This document shows positions 46,358 to 57,312 of a stretch of DNA of 64,000 nucleotides, in pieces. The number at the start of each line of letters is the position of its first letter. The first letter of the stretch is position 1. The stretch spans positions 496,001 to 560,000 of the forward strand of contig LLEY01000009.1 in the NCBI GenBank assembly GCA_001414485.1. Direction: 5' to 3'. The DNA comes from Calycina herbarum. Taxonomy: Eukaryota > Ascomycota > Leotiomycetes > Helotiales > Pezizellaceae. The notes beneath the pieces were generated by a model. It searched no databases and had not been told where the DNA came from. It worked only from the letters and a program-made list of their open reading frames with translations. The translations under genes were made by a program, and so were the position numbers.

Positions 46358-47949
46358 ATGTTTGCGAGGTCTCTCTATTCGAGGTCGGTGGTGCGCTGCT
46401 GTGGCCCAAGGCCTGTTGCGACCATGCCATTGAGAGCTTCCATCAACCCTAAATTTCTAGGTACCGCAAACGTATGTACCAACAGGATTGTAGTCAGGAG
46501 CTCTATACTGATTTATGGCAGATGGCTACAGAGTCGACATCCCGAACCAAGGAGCCTGAGGTTATAAAAGAGCTACAAGGGGACGAAAAGGAGGATGTTT
46601 TATTTGATACCCTATTTGGACTACGAACGATTGAACTCAATCGACCCAGGAAGCTACACGCCCTCAATGGATCGATGATTCGGAAAATTGTGCCACGGTT
46701 ACAGGAATGGGCGAAATCCGACATGGCGAATGTGGTGGTGATAAAAGGTTCCGGGGAGAAGGCATTTTGCGCTGGCGGTGATGTTACCCAGCTGGCAAAG
46801 GACAACATGGAGGGTCCCGAGGGTCAGAAGAAATCAATCGACTACTTCGGCCTGGAATATAAGCTCAACCATCTCATCGCAACATACTCAAAGCCTTATG
46901 TGGCAATCATGGACGGCATAACGATGGGCGGTGGTGTTGGATTAAGTATACACGCTCCATTCAGAATTGCCACGGAAAAAACAGTATTTGCAATGCCCGA
47001 GACGACCATAGGATTCTTTCCGGATGTAGGAGCTTCTTTCTTCCTGCCACGGATGCCTGGAGGTGTGGGTACATACCTTGCGCTCACGAGCAATAAGCTG
47101 AAGGGTGCCAACGTGTACTATGCGGGCGTTGCGACACATTACATACACTCAACTTCCCTTCCCGCACTCGAACGCCGTCTCGCCGAACTTCGATTCAAGG
47201 ATTACTTGTCGTTGGACGAGCGATTACAGCTTATCGATTCCACTATTGAGGAATTCAGCACTGGTCTTCCACACGACGAGCCAATAGTTCTCAGTGGCCG
47301 CCTTCGAAATCTCGTTGATGATGTGTTTGGCGAGTCGAAATCCGTTGCTGAGATTCTCTCCAAGCTGCAAGAAATGTCCCGATCGAAAGGAATCGATGGC
47401 ACCTGGGCACGGGAAACACTTGAAACTCTCCACAAGCGTTCACCAACCGCAGTGCACGTGGCGCTGCGCCAGATGAATCTTGGCAGGAGATGGTCAATTG
47501 CAGAGACCTTTCAGAGGGAACACCAAATCGCTGCCAAATTCATGAAACATGGTGATTTCACGAAAGGTGTATATGCACTTCTTATCGACAAAACTCAAAA
47601 GCCAGAGTGGGAGTTTGGATCATTGGAAGGCTACCAAGAGGCACAATCGAAACAGGCAACCGACCTCACCGATCCATTCTTTGATGTCGAAGGTCAAGGT
47701 GCGCAACGACTGTCGTTGCTGACTGATGGAGATTATCACCAATATCCACATTGGCGATTCGGAATTCCTCACGAGGCCGAGGTTGAGCATTTTGTTAAGC
47801 AAGGTAGAAAGACAACGAAGGAAGTTATTGATCACTTTGTCAACGAGAAGCGGGGGAAGCAGGGCGTGCGCGAGATTATGTTGGACGTCATGCAAAGGAA
47901 AACCCATTCAAAAGGCGGCAAGGCCATTTGGGGCCCACCACCACACTAG
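46358..47949 (+). CDS. EHD3: Mitochondrial 3-hydroxyisobutyryl-CoA hydrolase
   Basis: Hydrolyses 3-hydroxyisobutyryl-CoA in valine catabolism; enoyl-CoA hydratase/isomerase superfamily. Exons 46358-46471 and 46522-47949 give 513 residues. The first exon is rich in Arg and Ser (MFARSLYSRSVVRC), fitting a mitochondrial presequence. Core motifs: IELNRPRKLHALN, GSGEKAFCAGGDV (oxyanion-hole segment), VAIMDGITMGGGVGLS, FAMPETTIGFFPDVGASFFL and ALRQMNLGR. A 50-bp intron separates presequence and mature part. The C-terminal extension with KAIWGPPPH is common in fungal and mitoribosome-associated members. Confidence 0.93.
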
Positions 47950-48821
47950 CTTCAAAATCCGAAGGTAGCGGAGATGGATGTATGATAGTGTGGCAAATCC
48001 TCGATGATAATCTGATGGATCATAGAAATGTTAAGATATTACCGGTCGCACAGGAAAAGGCGAAATTTAGCGAAGAGAAGGAGTTGTCATGTGATTATGT
48101 AAAGGGGGTCTGGCATCAAAAAGCCCAAGTGGGGCTGAGTCATAGGTGGGAAATAATCTTGAGCAACATCTTCTAGCGAAAGTATATAAAGGGTGTTGGA
48201 GCCCCCTCGAAAAATTCCATGATTCCTTTCTTGTTTGGTGTGCCGCCTTTCTCACTTATTTGACAACCTTGTTCGGAGTTGCACTTGCCGATCAAGTTCT
48301 AGGCTGACCTGTCACAGCCTGCCATTTTGACGTGCATATCCGGCTGTACACCGGCTAGCGCTAGCGGTCAGGGGGTGATAAGTTAATCCGATCTGACTTT
48401 GATCCGACTTTGATCCGACTTTGAGGTCTGGCTGCAAGCTCTATTCAGCGGCTACTTCCACCAAACACCCTCCCACAACTCAACTCAACCCTCCTACCTA
48501 GAAACAATTCAACTCTTTTCCTCCTAAGCAGAGCTACGGAGTACTCTGGCGTTTGTTCTTGTTTTACATCAATTTGCCTCTTTAAATTTTCAATTCTTTA
48601 TCGCCTTCTGCGCGTTGACCGAACTCTCCTACGCGTAAATACTTCACCATTCGCGTCCAAGTACCGGCCACCACCTTTTTCGCCTTGACCTCTACCTCTT
48701 CAATCGCCACCACGTCCTTCCTCCGCAAACCCCCAATGCATTTACAATTACTACAATAGTCCCCGAGGAGCTTCGCGACAGCTTCAAACCTTTCTTGGGT
48801 TCATACTAGGAAAGGATCGAA
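47950..48821. other. Intergenic promoter region of the Spt21-like gene
   Basis: Contains the palindrome GCTAGCGCTAGC near 48353-48365 and three tandem copies of GATCYGACTTT at 48390-48422, in the presumed promoter. No gene is seen. Confidence 0.5.
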
Positions 48822-51800
48822 ATGTCGTCTCCCATGCCCATGGGGGGCCCCACCTCTCAATGGCCGAATGTCGATTCTCAAAGCTCGATGATGAATTCAA
48901 ATACTGGTGGCAATGAGGATGGAGTGACTCTCAGGCCTATGAGGCGTAGGTGTTCATGGTAATAATTAATTACAAGAAGTAGTTGTGCTGACTGTCGCTT
49001 GCTTTTACAGTCAAGGTCCTCTACACTTTCGATGACCAGAATAAGACCAATTGTTTGGCACGATGGCCTCACGTTCTCCAGGTACAAACGGTCGCTATGG
49101 ACGAGACGACTTCTATTGGGGTGATTGAGTTGAAGACCTGTATCGAAGCAATTGTACAATGCAGTCCCGAACTTGTTGCCAGGCTTGGACAAGACTACAC
49201 CGTTTACGCCTACGATTTTTCAGAGTACGATAATCCTCTTGTCGGACAGGGAATGCTTTCTTGGGCTTTGGCAGCCGCTTCTTCGGCCCCCGATACACCA
49301 GCTCAGCAATCCACCAAGCTTATCACTGGACGAGTGTGCAAAAATATTCTCGGGCTTTTTGCAAATGGCGTGAAGGAAACTCTGGAAGTTAAACTACGAC
49401 TTGTACCTGTCCCTACAGTCTTGCAAAGTCAATATGTTGATGCTATGGAAAAATACCGAGAGCTAAGCAAGGCGGTACCGGCAGGGCTCGATCCTAAGGA
49501 CTGGATGAATTTTGTTCAATCAAATCCAAGTTTCGGACAAATGTCCAACAAAGCAACTCCGACACCAGGACCAAGCCAAATCCAAAGCCAGAGGGATGGA
49601 ACGAGTATGGAAGTCGTTAATCAACTTCTTAGTCCCAGTCTACAGCAGCAGCCATTGCTGAACCCTCTTGAAGATACCAATGCTACTCAGAGCTCTGGCG
49701 AAACATCCCAAACCGGCACAACTGCTGCTGGGAAACCCAAGAAGGCACCGCGTCCTTCTCGAGCTGGGGTCAAGAGGCCCAGGAAGCCCCGGGCTTCTAA
49801 AAATGGTCCAGTTCAGGGAGGAAATACGTCCGGGTATGAAGAGGGCACTGATGGAGATGATGGTCCGTCGAACCGAAAGCGAGCAAAGATCACACAGACG
49901 GATTGGAATAGCAAGGCAGCAATGGGTGACAAGTCTGACTCACTCAGAGTAGCTGCAAGCACTGCGGGATCTTTACGCCTCTTCCGTCCAATAGCAATGA
50001 ACCCAAACATGCCTGGTACGGGAAATCATCTCCAAGAAGTACCTCGAGCTCCAACGCCTGTACCTCGAGCCGCGAACCAACACATGCCCCGGGACAGTCG
50101 ACCTGCACAAACTGGACTTCGGCATAGCTCGTTTTCTGCCCCGTCAGTGGAACCACGCCGACACATCTCCCCTTACCCTTCTATGGGCAACCCTGAAGAC
50201 CAATTGAGGATTTCAATTGAATCAATACAAACCTCTCCAGAACGACAAGATAGTCCGGCCATTACTCCTCCTGGCATTGGATCATCGCCCCCAGTTATGA
50301 GAACTAGACCCCCTTCCACAATGCGATCTAGTCCGCCTTGTCCATCGAGTCCCGTGCTACCACAACTGCCTCGAACCGATTCGGGCTTCATGAGTGGTTC
50401 AATGGAAGAGCTTTTTGGAGAAGACGAGCCTCTACGTCTGGACGATGATCACGAAGTGTCTCCCGAATTACCTCGACATCGTGCACCCCCCCCACCACCA
50501 CCACCGGCTCAAGTGTTTGATTCGGGTTTTGTTATTGAGGAGGAGATGCCAGGTCCAATGGAGCTCTTACCTACAACGATGCCTAAAAGACCTGATCCAA
50601 AACCTCTCTCAAAGCGAACTCAAAATCGAAATGCCAGTCGTGCAAATAGTCGTGCAAATAGTCGTGCGTTGAGTCGTGCAACAAGCGTCGCATCAGAAGA
50701 TGGTCAAGTACTTCCTACCTTAAGAAGGGATGAGGGGTTCACACCTAGCCAGCTCTCCTTCCCTGCGCATGTACCTCAAATTGAGCAACAGCAACCAGCA
50801 CAGTTACCTCAACAATCTCAATCCCAACGCCCATCATCTCGACCAGCGTCTCGCCCCACTTCTAAAGGTGGCCCTATGGGGAAATCATTCGCACCTGTAC
50901 CACCTCCCCAAGCTCAGTCTACAAATGTACAAGCAGCTCCTGTACAAAATCCAGCACCGCAACCAAGGACTGGATCTAGACAGATCGCCCGCACCGCATC
51001 GCTGGGGGCACTTACTCTTCCTGAGATTCCTCCTAGTGATCCCGTCCTGCCACCATCAACCCTTCACCGCTCTCAGACATGGTCAGAAGCAGCGCATGCC
51101 ACACCTGAAGGGTCAGTTCCTGCTGAGGTACCAAATGGTCCTCTGCCGTTGTCGCATTATATGTCGCAGTTCTCAGATTACGTCCCTGGAATGGATGTCA
51201 ACAGTTCGGAATATACTCGTCTCGCCAAAAAGGCATCCATTAGACAAAAATTGGAATTGGCTATTGCAAATGGCGAGATGCCTCCTTTCTGCAATAACTG
51301 TGGTGTCATTGAAACCCCAACCTGGCGAAAATCTTGGGTCCAGGAGCGCCAAGGCCAACCTGGTTACTATGAATACTCGGACGCTCCAGGCAAAGTCACA
51401 TGTATCAATATTCTGACTCGTGATGGAGAAGGGACGCCCACATCGTATCAACTCATCTACAAGTCATTGTTGTCCACTGATAATAAAGCTGATTTCAAGG
51501 AATATCAGCTATGCAATCGTAAGTAAAGTGGTATTGCCGACATTATCATGATACTAACAAAACTTTAGCTTGTGGCATTTGGTTACAAAAATACAAGAGT
51601 CAGCGACCGAAAGAAAAATGGCAGGCTTACCAACCAACAGCAAGAACAGGGCAACGATCTCGGAATAGGAATCAACAAAGCGGATTCATGACATCGGATG
51701 CAAACTTCCCTCCATCAGATGCGTATATGCCCCAATCAGAAGCAAATTTTCCTCCGGAAATCCAACTGCCTCGAGGCAATACTGCTGGCGCCCCTGAGGC

Positions 51801-52857
51801 AGGATCACCAGTTGAAGGTGCAAACTACGCAGAGCACCAACCATCTGAGATCTCACAAGCCGGAAGCCAAAGACGGCGATCAAATAGTTCACAGCCTCCA
51901 AGACAACGCATGAAGGCAATGACTTCTGAAAATTCTTCAGTCGCTCTGAGACGAGCTCTTCAATCGAGTCCAGGAACGTGGGGCACACGGAAGAGTCCTA
52001 TCAATATCGAAGAGGAGACTCAGAATGATACTCAAAATGATACTCAGAGCCCCAATACGAGAAGATTGATTTTCCCGTCGCCTAGAAAGCCTGGCACGCC
52101 CAAGGTTCTAGGAGAGATGACTACTAATAGAGTTGTCCAAATATCATCGGCTATTCTTGTTTCTGAAAAAGACATCATGGATGCGATTGACAAGGAGAAC
52201 CAACCACCGGCGCTCGAAGTCAATGAACAAGAGGAGGATGCAGAGCTTTTGAAGCTATTCGAGGAAGAAATGGCTCGTCCATCTACCCCAAAACAAAAAT
52301 CGCCTATGGCAAATCCTTTCAAAACTCCAACTCGACCAACACCGAACCACAGACCGATTACCAGGAGCATTTCAAGATCTCACCCAGCGTTGTCGCCTGG
52401 ACAGTTGCTTACCTTTGATCAAACACCTTTGAAAACGCCTAGCAGGTCTGTTCGTCGATCGCCAAGATTTCAAGAGCCTCCGCCTACTCCACCTCAGTTT
52501 TCTCCATTTACCACGGCTATACATTTGATCATGGACGAAACAAATAACAACAACGCTTCGCCTTCTCGAAATCTTGAAGCAGAGTTTGCTAGATTGGCAG
52601 ATCCGAGCCGCAACATCAACTTGGATTTCAATATCACAGACTTCTTTTCGACAGATGCCCCAATGCCATCCTCGCCACCTAGGGGAGGATTCAGTCTTTA
52701 CGAGGATCCTGTTGTGATTCAGCAGATCAACTGGGATGAGTTTAACTCGTTCAATATTCCACAACCACGAGAGGATGAGAATGTGCTGGTCAAGGAGGAG
52801 CCACGGGACTCTCCTTCAGAGAGAGCTGAGAGTGAGAGTGGAGAACCAACAGCATAG
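48822..52857 (+). CDS. Spt21/Ams2-like GATA-type transcription regulator
   Basis: Nuclear regulator related to Ams2 (S. pombe) and Spt21 (yeast), which drive histone gene transcription in S phase. Exons 48822-48945, 49011-51518 and 51569-52857 give about 1306 residues. The conserved N-terminal domain (about residues 40-170) begins KVLYTFDDQNKTNCLARWP and has IGVIELKTCIEAIVQCSPEL and VKETLEVKLRLVPVPT. A long Pro/Ser/Gln-rich middle follows with basic AT-hook-like RPRKPRASK and an RANSRANSRALSRATS repeat. The zinc finger is CNNC...CNPC with 70 residues between the cysteine pairs, far more than the 17-18 of standard GATA fingers. Donor GTAGGT of intron 1 is chosen because it gives the expected LKVLYTF; another nearby GT breaks the frame. 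Confidence 0.87.
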
Positions 52858-53481
52858 GGATTCACCTTTTTCTTCTTTTTTGATTCATTTTATTGTATTT
52901 GCATAGCGCGGTGTGTGGTGTTTTTTGAGCAATTTGGGGGATACCACAACGAGTGTAATGGTGCACGCCAATACGGAGTATACATGGAGCATGTCTGGTT
53001 TATGGAGTCATCTAGTGGATGCATTGGGCGAACTTGCTACTGAATCGCAATTGCTGTAGGGGAGCTATAGTCGCCATGAATAGCGAAGAGCATTCGATGA
53101 GAAAATAAAACAATGTAATAAATAAAAAAACTGATTGTCTACTTTGTGATGTATGTGATATGTTGATTGTGATTTTGTGATCTAAGTGCCATGCTAGTCT
53201 CGAGGCAAAAATAAAAGAAGCTCAAGCTACGACGACCTTCCTGAGTTTGATAAGATAGCAAAGCAAGAGTTCTTTTTTCGTCGGGAAATCCGACCATTGT
53301 AGAGGGTACTAGGTTCTTTCTGAAGACATTGTATATTCGCCTGAACGTCCGTTCGCTTGAACCCATAGGTTGCACAACCACGTAAGTCCTCCCTGGCCAA
53401 ACTCCTCTCCCAATCATTCCATCGTAATCGTGTTCCCATTTTCTCCATTCGTAAGCTCCTGTAGTCCATCTCCCATCTCAA
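52858..53481. other. Convergent intergenic stretch
   Basis: Lies between the 3' ends of the Spt21-like gene and RPA3; no supported gene or repeat. Confidence 0.5.
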
Positions 53482-53904
53482 TCATGCCGAGTAAAAGATC
53501 TCCTTGTACATATGCGTCGCATCAACAACCGCATTGACAGCCTCGAAATCTGTTCCCAACGCATTAGCCTTCACCTCTTTTCTCTCCTTCCTCCCCCTCC
53601 CCCTCCTTCCCCCCCATCTGCTCCAGGAATGCAAAAACATACCAACCAAACTCTCCCTTCCCAAGTCCGTAGCCCGCAGTACCTTAACAGTCAAATCCCC
53701 ATTGACCTTTCCCACAATCTCCACGGCGTGTCCGACTGTCAAGTGGGCGTCGCGGTTTAAGATCGCGGTCATGTTTCCGGCGCAGTCGATTGTTGCTTGT
53801 TCCCCGCGGAGTTGGATTACGCGGCCGACGAGACGGACGATGCGGGAGGTGAAGGAGTCGAGGTGGGAGGAGAGGATTCGGGGGGTTGCTAGGGCTTCTG
53901 CCAT
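53482..53904 (-). CDS. RPA3: Replication protein A subunit 3 (RPA14)
   Basis: Smallest subunit of the single-stranded DNA-binding RPA trimer. Exons 53904-53643 and 53549-53482 give 109 residues. OB-fold features of fungal Rpa3: TPRILSSHLDSFTSRIVRLV, GRVIQLRGEQATIDCAGN, NRDAHLTVGHAVEIVGKV and the C-terminal helix DFEAVNAVVDATHMYKEIFY. The 93-bp intron (53550-53642) has a GTATGT donor and a GGCTAATG branch site; reading through it yields an Arg/Gly-rich stretch that is not seen in the family. Divergent to the gene at 54156. Confidence 0.9.
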   Translation of the reverse strand: MAEALATPRILSSHLDSFTSRIVRLVGRVIQLRGEQATIDCAGNMTAILNRDAHLTVGHAVEIVGKVNGDLTVKVLRATDLGRESLVGMFLHSWSRWGGRRGRGRKERKEVKANALGTDFEAVNAVVDATHMYKEIFYSA

Positions 53905-54155
53905 TTTTGTTTGATTGGAGGGGAAGAGGTGTGATGGGTTGTAGTTTTGGGAGGTTGGTGGATAGGTTTGGAGGCAGTGTGGTTGTTGAGGGCATTTGGA
54001 TTTGAAGGAGGGGTTCAACACGAAATTAACACGAAAATAACATGTCGTCACGTGACCGTCAAGACGTATTGTGTAACCTGAATGAGGGAGAACGGGTCCC
54101 CTGTCGATACCCCTGCTCATCAGATTCCATCGGCGGATTATCTCAACAATTCATC

Positions 54156-54821
54156 ATGAATACCTCCACCCAGGACGAGATAATAGACCTCGTCGAGACA
54201 CGCCTCACCCCTATCAGTACAGCCTTCGCAGACTATCGACGTAAAGTATCAAACACCACGAATGATTTGATAAGAAATCAAAAAGACCTTGCAAACTTCT
54301 ATAGAAACTCGATTGCCCAATCCTTCGACAGTGTCGTGTGGGCACTATCTTCAGTATCAAGCGCTGTTGACCGGAGAATCAGAGGTTCCTCATCTATGAG
54401 TGGTGAACCGAATTCCGCGCCATTGAAAAAGGCAGGTTGGTATTGGCAACTCCATCATGAAAGACCTCGTAAGTAAACTCGCCTCCTTTATTGGTGTGTT
54501 ACCTCCTTTGCAAGAAACATTTCCTAATAATTTCACATCAGACCAGCATTTACTACTGTAGCCCAACATATCCGCTACCAAATCCAACCCGACCAATGGT
54601 TCTGCATCCCCGACTGTGATTTCTTCGAAGAACCCTAAAATGATATCAGCATCGAAGAAGCCATCCAGCAGGATCGTCCGGGTGCTGTCAAGGCCCTCTT
54701 CCGCTTTTTGGGTGTCTCGTACGATGCGCTGCACTATGATGCAAGGGAAAGACAATATCGAGATTCAAGTTTGCTTAAAAGCCTTTATGAAATAGAGTTG
54801 GGATATAGGCAGGAGATGTGA
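54156..54821 (+). pseudogene. Unknown protein gene with in-frame stop, probably truncated
   Basis: Exon 1 54156-54468 and exon 2 from 54547 (acceptor ACCAG) encode MNTSTQDEIIDLVETRL, a helical segment (LANFYRNSIAQSFDSVVWAL) and, after the intron, VAQHIRYQIQPDQWFCIPDC. The frame meets TAA at 54636-54638 and is then open for 60 codons to TGA at 54819-54821, encoding a coding-like tail (EEAIQQDRPGAVKALFRFLG, then YDALHYDARERQYRD). The intact protein would have had about 195 residues; the present one has about 134. The other acceptor (CATCAG at 54541) leads straight to a stop. No family is recognised; it is unclear whether the short form is functional. Confidence 0.5.
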
Positions 54822-55469
54822 GTTGTTGTGTGGGATATGCTATGATATGATGTATGGCGACGGAGTTAGGTCATGGAAGGAATTATGAATTATGAATTAT
54901 GATTGTGTGGTCCACCAGGGAGGGTGCAGGAATTCCTAACTGGTCAAGAGCAGAGACCTCCACGCTCCTCCCTCAATTGTTCGACCAAGACTCGGAAAAT
55001 CAATTCGATTTTCCTACAAGGCTCGAACAATGTTGCCTTTATCATTCCAGAAGAGTTAGGAGAATTGTTTGAATTGTAGAAGGGCAAGTGCCATGGATTT
55101 GGTTCACGAATTTCTACAACCCCTGGTGGTCTGCATAGGTTAGTCGGTTTGAGAAAGCACTATTATGTCAATACCAAAAGTGTGCGTCATGAGGTATTGT
55201 GCCGAGTCAAATTGTGCGACCTGAAGTGAGGAAATGGCGGGGAAACAACATTGTTACGACATTTGAAAACGGATGATACCTGTGAGTATTGAAAGTATCT
55301 AGCAAGTGTTGGGATTTCTAAGGTCTCTCGTTTATTCGGGGAGTTTATTCGAAATTTTATATTCTTTATACATCTTACTTCTTTCTCTCTTTGCCATTTA
55401 CTCACTTTCTCCCCTTCCTATCCTCACTTCCTCCGTCCATCATTACTTTCCCCTTTCCCTTCCTCTCAA
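54822..55469. other. Intergenic stretch with a small element
   Basis: Contains the inverted-repeat element at 54912-55129; the rest has no supported gene. Confidence 0.5.
54912..55129. mobile_element. Small non-autonomous element with CCACCAGGG ends
   Basis: Begins CCACCAGGGAGGGTGCAGGAA and ends, in reverse complement, CCACCAGGGGTTGTAGAAAT: 9 bp perfect then about half matched, so a terminal inverted repeat of some 25 bp. The interior has a second pairing (CAATTGTTCGACCAAG against GGCTCGAACAATG). At 218 bp it has no coding capacity. A decayed relative lies at 28539-28707. The target duplication is not clear. Confidence 0.6.
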
Positions 55470-56849
55470 TCAACAAGGGAAAACATGCACTCCCAACAGC
55501 AATCCCCCTCCCCCCAATTCGGGAATTAAAGCAACGGCCCCGTTAATACCTATGGTCTCCAAACACCTCTCAACCGTTTCCTTTACTTTCTCAAACTCCT
55601 CGCATCTCTCTTTGTCTAGGTCCCTACAAATGTTTTTCAGAATAATAGGTGCTTTTAATTGGTGTTGCAGCGCTTGTGTGGCGTGGGCTTTGAGTTGGGG
55701 TATGGGGAGTGAGGAGCCGCCACCCTCGAGGAAGTGGAGGAGCAGGATGTTTTGGATTTCTTGGAGGAGGGGGGCGAGAGGTTGCGGTTGGAGTGGTTGT
55801 GGGACTGCAGGGACTTGGATAGGGGCATATTGTGGGATGGCTTGGCCGACGGGTGTGAAGGCTGGGATTGGGGGGTAGTGGAGGGGAAGTGGTGTTGGTG
55901 CATAGGCTTGGATAGGAGTGGGGAAGTAGGTAGTTGTTGGTGTTGAAGTGTTTGAGACGGATGAGACTGTTGATGGAGAATACGGGTGTGAAGGGATTTG
56001 ATAAAATTGCTGTGGGTAGGAATTCGTTCCCATTTGCGGTTCTGAGATTGCGGACATGAATGAAGCTTGGTGGTTTAGAGGTTGGGAGTGTTGATTGGCG
56101 AATGAAGATGCTAATAGAGGGACTGATTGAGGGCGAGATGCTTGGGTGGGTGGACCTGTGGCAGGTGGTGCTGGACTACCCTCCAGCTCTGCGATGAACG
56201 TTTGAGGCTGCTGATATGAAATTGGGCGTCCATAACTTTGTGGTGATGCAACAGTGTTTACTTGTTGATAAGAAACGGGACGTCCATATTGTTGAACTGC
56301 TGAGGGGGTAAAGTTGGGTTGTTGATATGAAACGGACCGTCCATGATTTTGAGATGTCGGGATGGTATTTATTGGTAGGTAGGAAGATGACCGTCCGTAA
56401 TGTTGCGGTGGTGGTATGAATACTGGATGCTCATGTGGTGTCCCTGCTGGCAAAGAAATATTCGAGACAGCTACTTGAGGGTGTGAAGCTGATTGACTTC
56501 TATTTCTTGACTCTTGTGGTTTCTGTTCTTCTGGTAAGGAGAGACTCGATACTGTTGCTTGAGTTTGTGTTGCTGGAAGACTGGTATGCTTGGGATCTTG
56601 TTCTGATTTTTTCGATAATGAGAGACTTGATACAGAAGCGTCTGGTTTTGTAGTTGCGGGACTTGTATGTCGTGATTCTTGTTGGGGACTTGGGGATGGT
56701 TTTGATTTTATAGAACATGAACAGGACATCCAGGGATATGAACTATGTTGATGATCACAGGGACTCTCAGGTTCTGTTATGGATTTTATTGAACTCTTGT
56801 CGTCCCGCTTTTTTCCATCGTTGGCCACTACTTTAGTGACATCCCCCAT
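55470..56849 (-). CDS. Pro/Gln/Ser-rich protein with YGRxxSYQQ repeats, function unknown
   Basis: Single-exon frame of 459 residues starting MGDVTKVVANDG. Low-complexity first half (SSLSLSKKSEQD and SSLSLPEEQKPQ repeats), then four units of about 18 residues of type YGRPVSYQQxN (residues about 150-220), then a Pro/Tyr/Gln-rich stretch (PTPIQAYAPTPLPLHYPPIP), resembling prion-like domains. The C-terminal 110 residues look folded (LLQEIQNILLLHFLEGGGSS, then LKAPIILKNICRDLDKERCEEFEK). No known domain is recognised. An ATG at 56849 is the first in frame. RNA-binding or condensate function would be speculation. Confidence 0.65.
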   Translation of the reverse strand: MGDVTKVVANDGKKRDDKSSIKSITEPESPCDHQHSSYPWMSCSCSIKSKPSPSPQQESRHTSPATTKPDASVSSLSLSKKSEQDPKHTSLPATQTQATVSSLSLPEEQKPQESRNRSQSASHPQVAVSNISLPAGTPHEHPVFIPPPQHYGRSSSYLPINTIPTSQNHGRSVSYQQPNFTPSAVQQYGRPVSYQQVNTVASPQSYGRPISYQQPQTFIAELEGSPAPPATGPPTQASRPQSVPLLASSFANQHSQPLNHQASFMSAISEPQMGTNSYPQQFYQIPSHPYSPSTVSSVSNTSTPTTTYFPTPIQAYAPTPLPLHYPPIPAFTPVGQAIPQYAPIQVPAVPQPLQPQPLAPLLQEIQNILLLHFLEGGGSSLPIPQLKAHATQALQHQLKAPIILKNICRDLDKERCEEFEKVKETVERCLETIGINGAVALIPELGGGGLLLGVHVFPC

Positions 56850-57312
56850 CCCAGCGTCCTCCTTTCTAGTCGTGAACTGGTATCGAACGATTTATATTGC
56901 AATTAAACCCGAGTACAAGGATATAAGTCGATAACAGAGGTTTTCAAAATTTCAACCCTTCGATGTATCGTTCGAGAAGCTGCCTATATGGCTATTTTTA
57001 GAACCGGTGTTGAGAGTGGTTGGTGTGGAGTGAGAGCCGTTATCGAGATGTAACACAAGGACAGAATGAGAATGCCACTAACCTCTGTGCAGTAGTACAT
57101 GAGTCTGAGGTTATTCGTTGAAAAGGAGTGAGGTCGTTGTTCTCTGTGGGGTAGTATTGGTGGCTGATAGTGTCACCCCAACTGCGGCGTAGTGCTGACT
57201 TAGCGCCCCGAACACATACATAGGTACGTACATTTCAATCGCGAGAAAACGGAATCACAATGAATGCTCGAAAAGTGCAGCAAAAAATATCTAATTCAAT
57301 CCAGGTTCTATC
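56850..57312. other. Intergenic stretch
   Basis: Promoter side of the repeat protein and 3' end of LHS1; no further gene. Confidence 0.5.

Noticed and set aside
53505..53914. 136-codon plus-strand open frame
   Set aside because: Antisense to RPA3, whose OB-fold sequence is recognisable.
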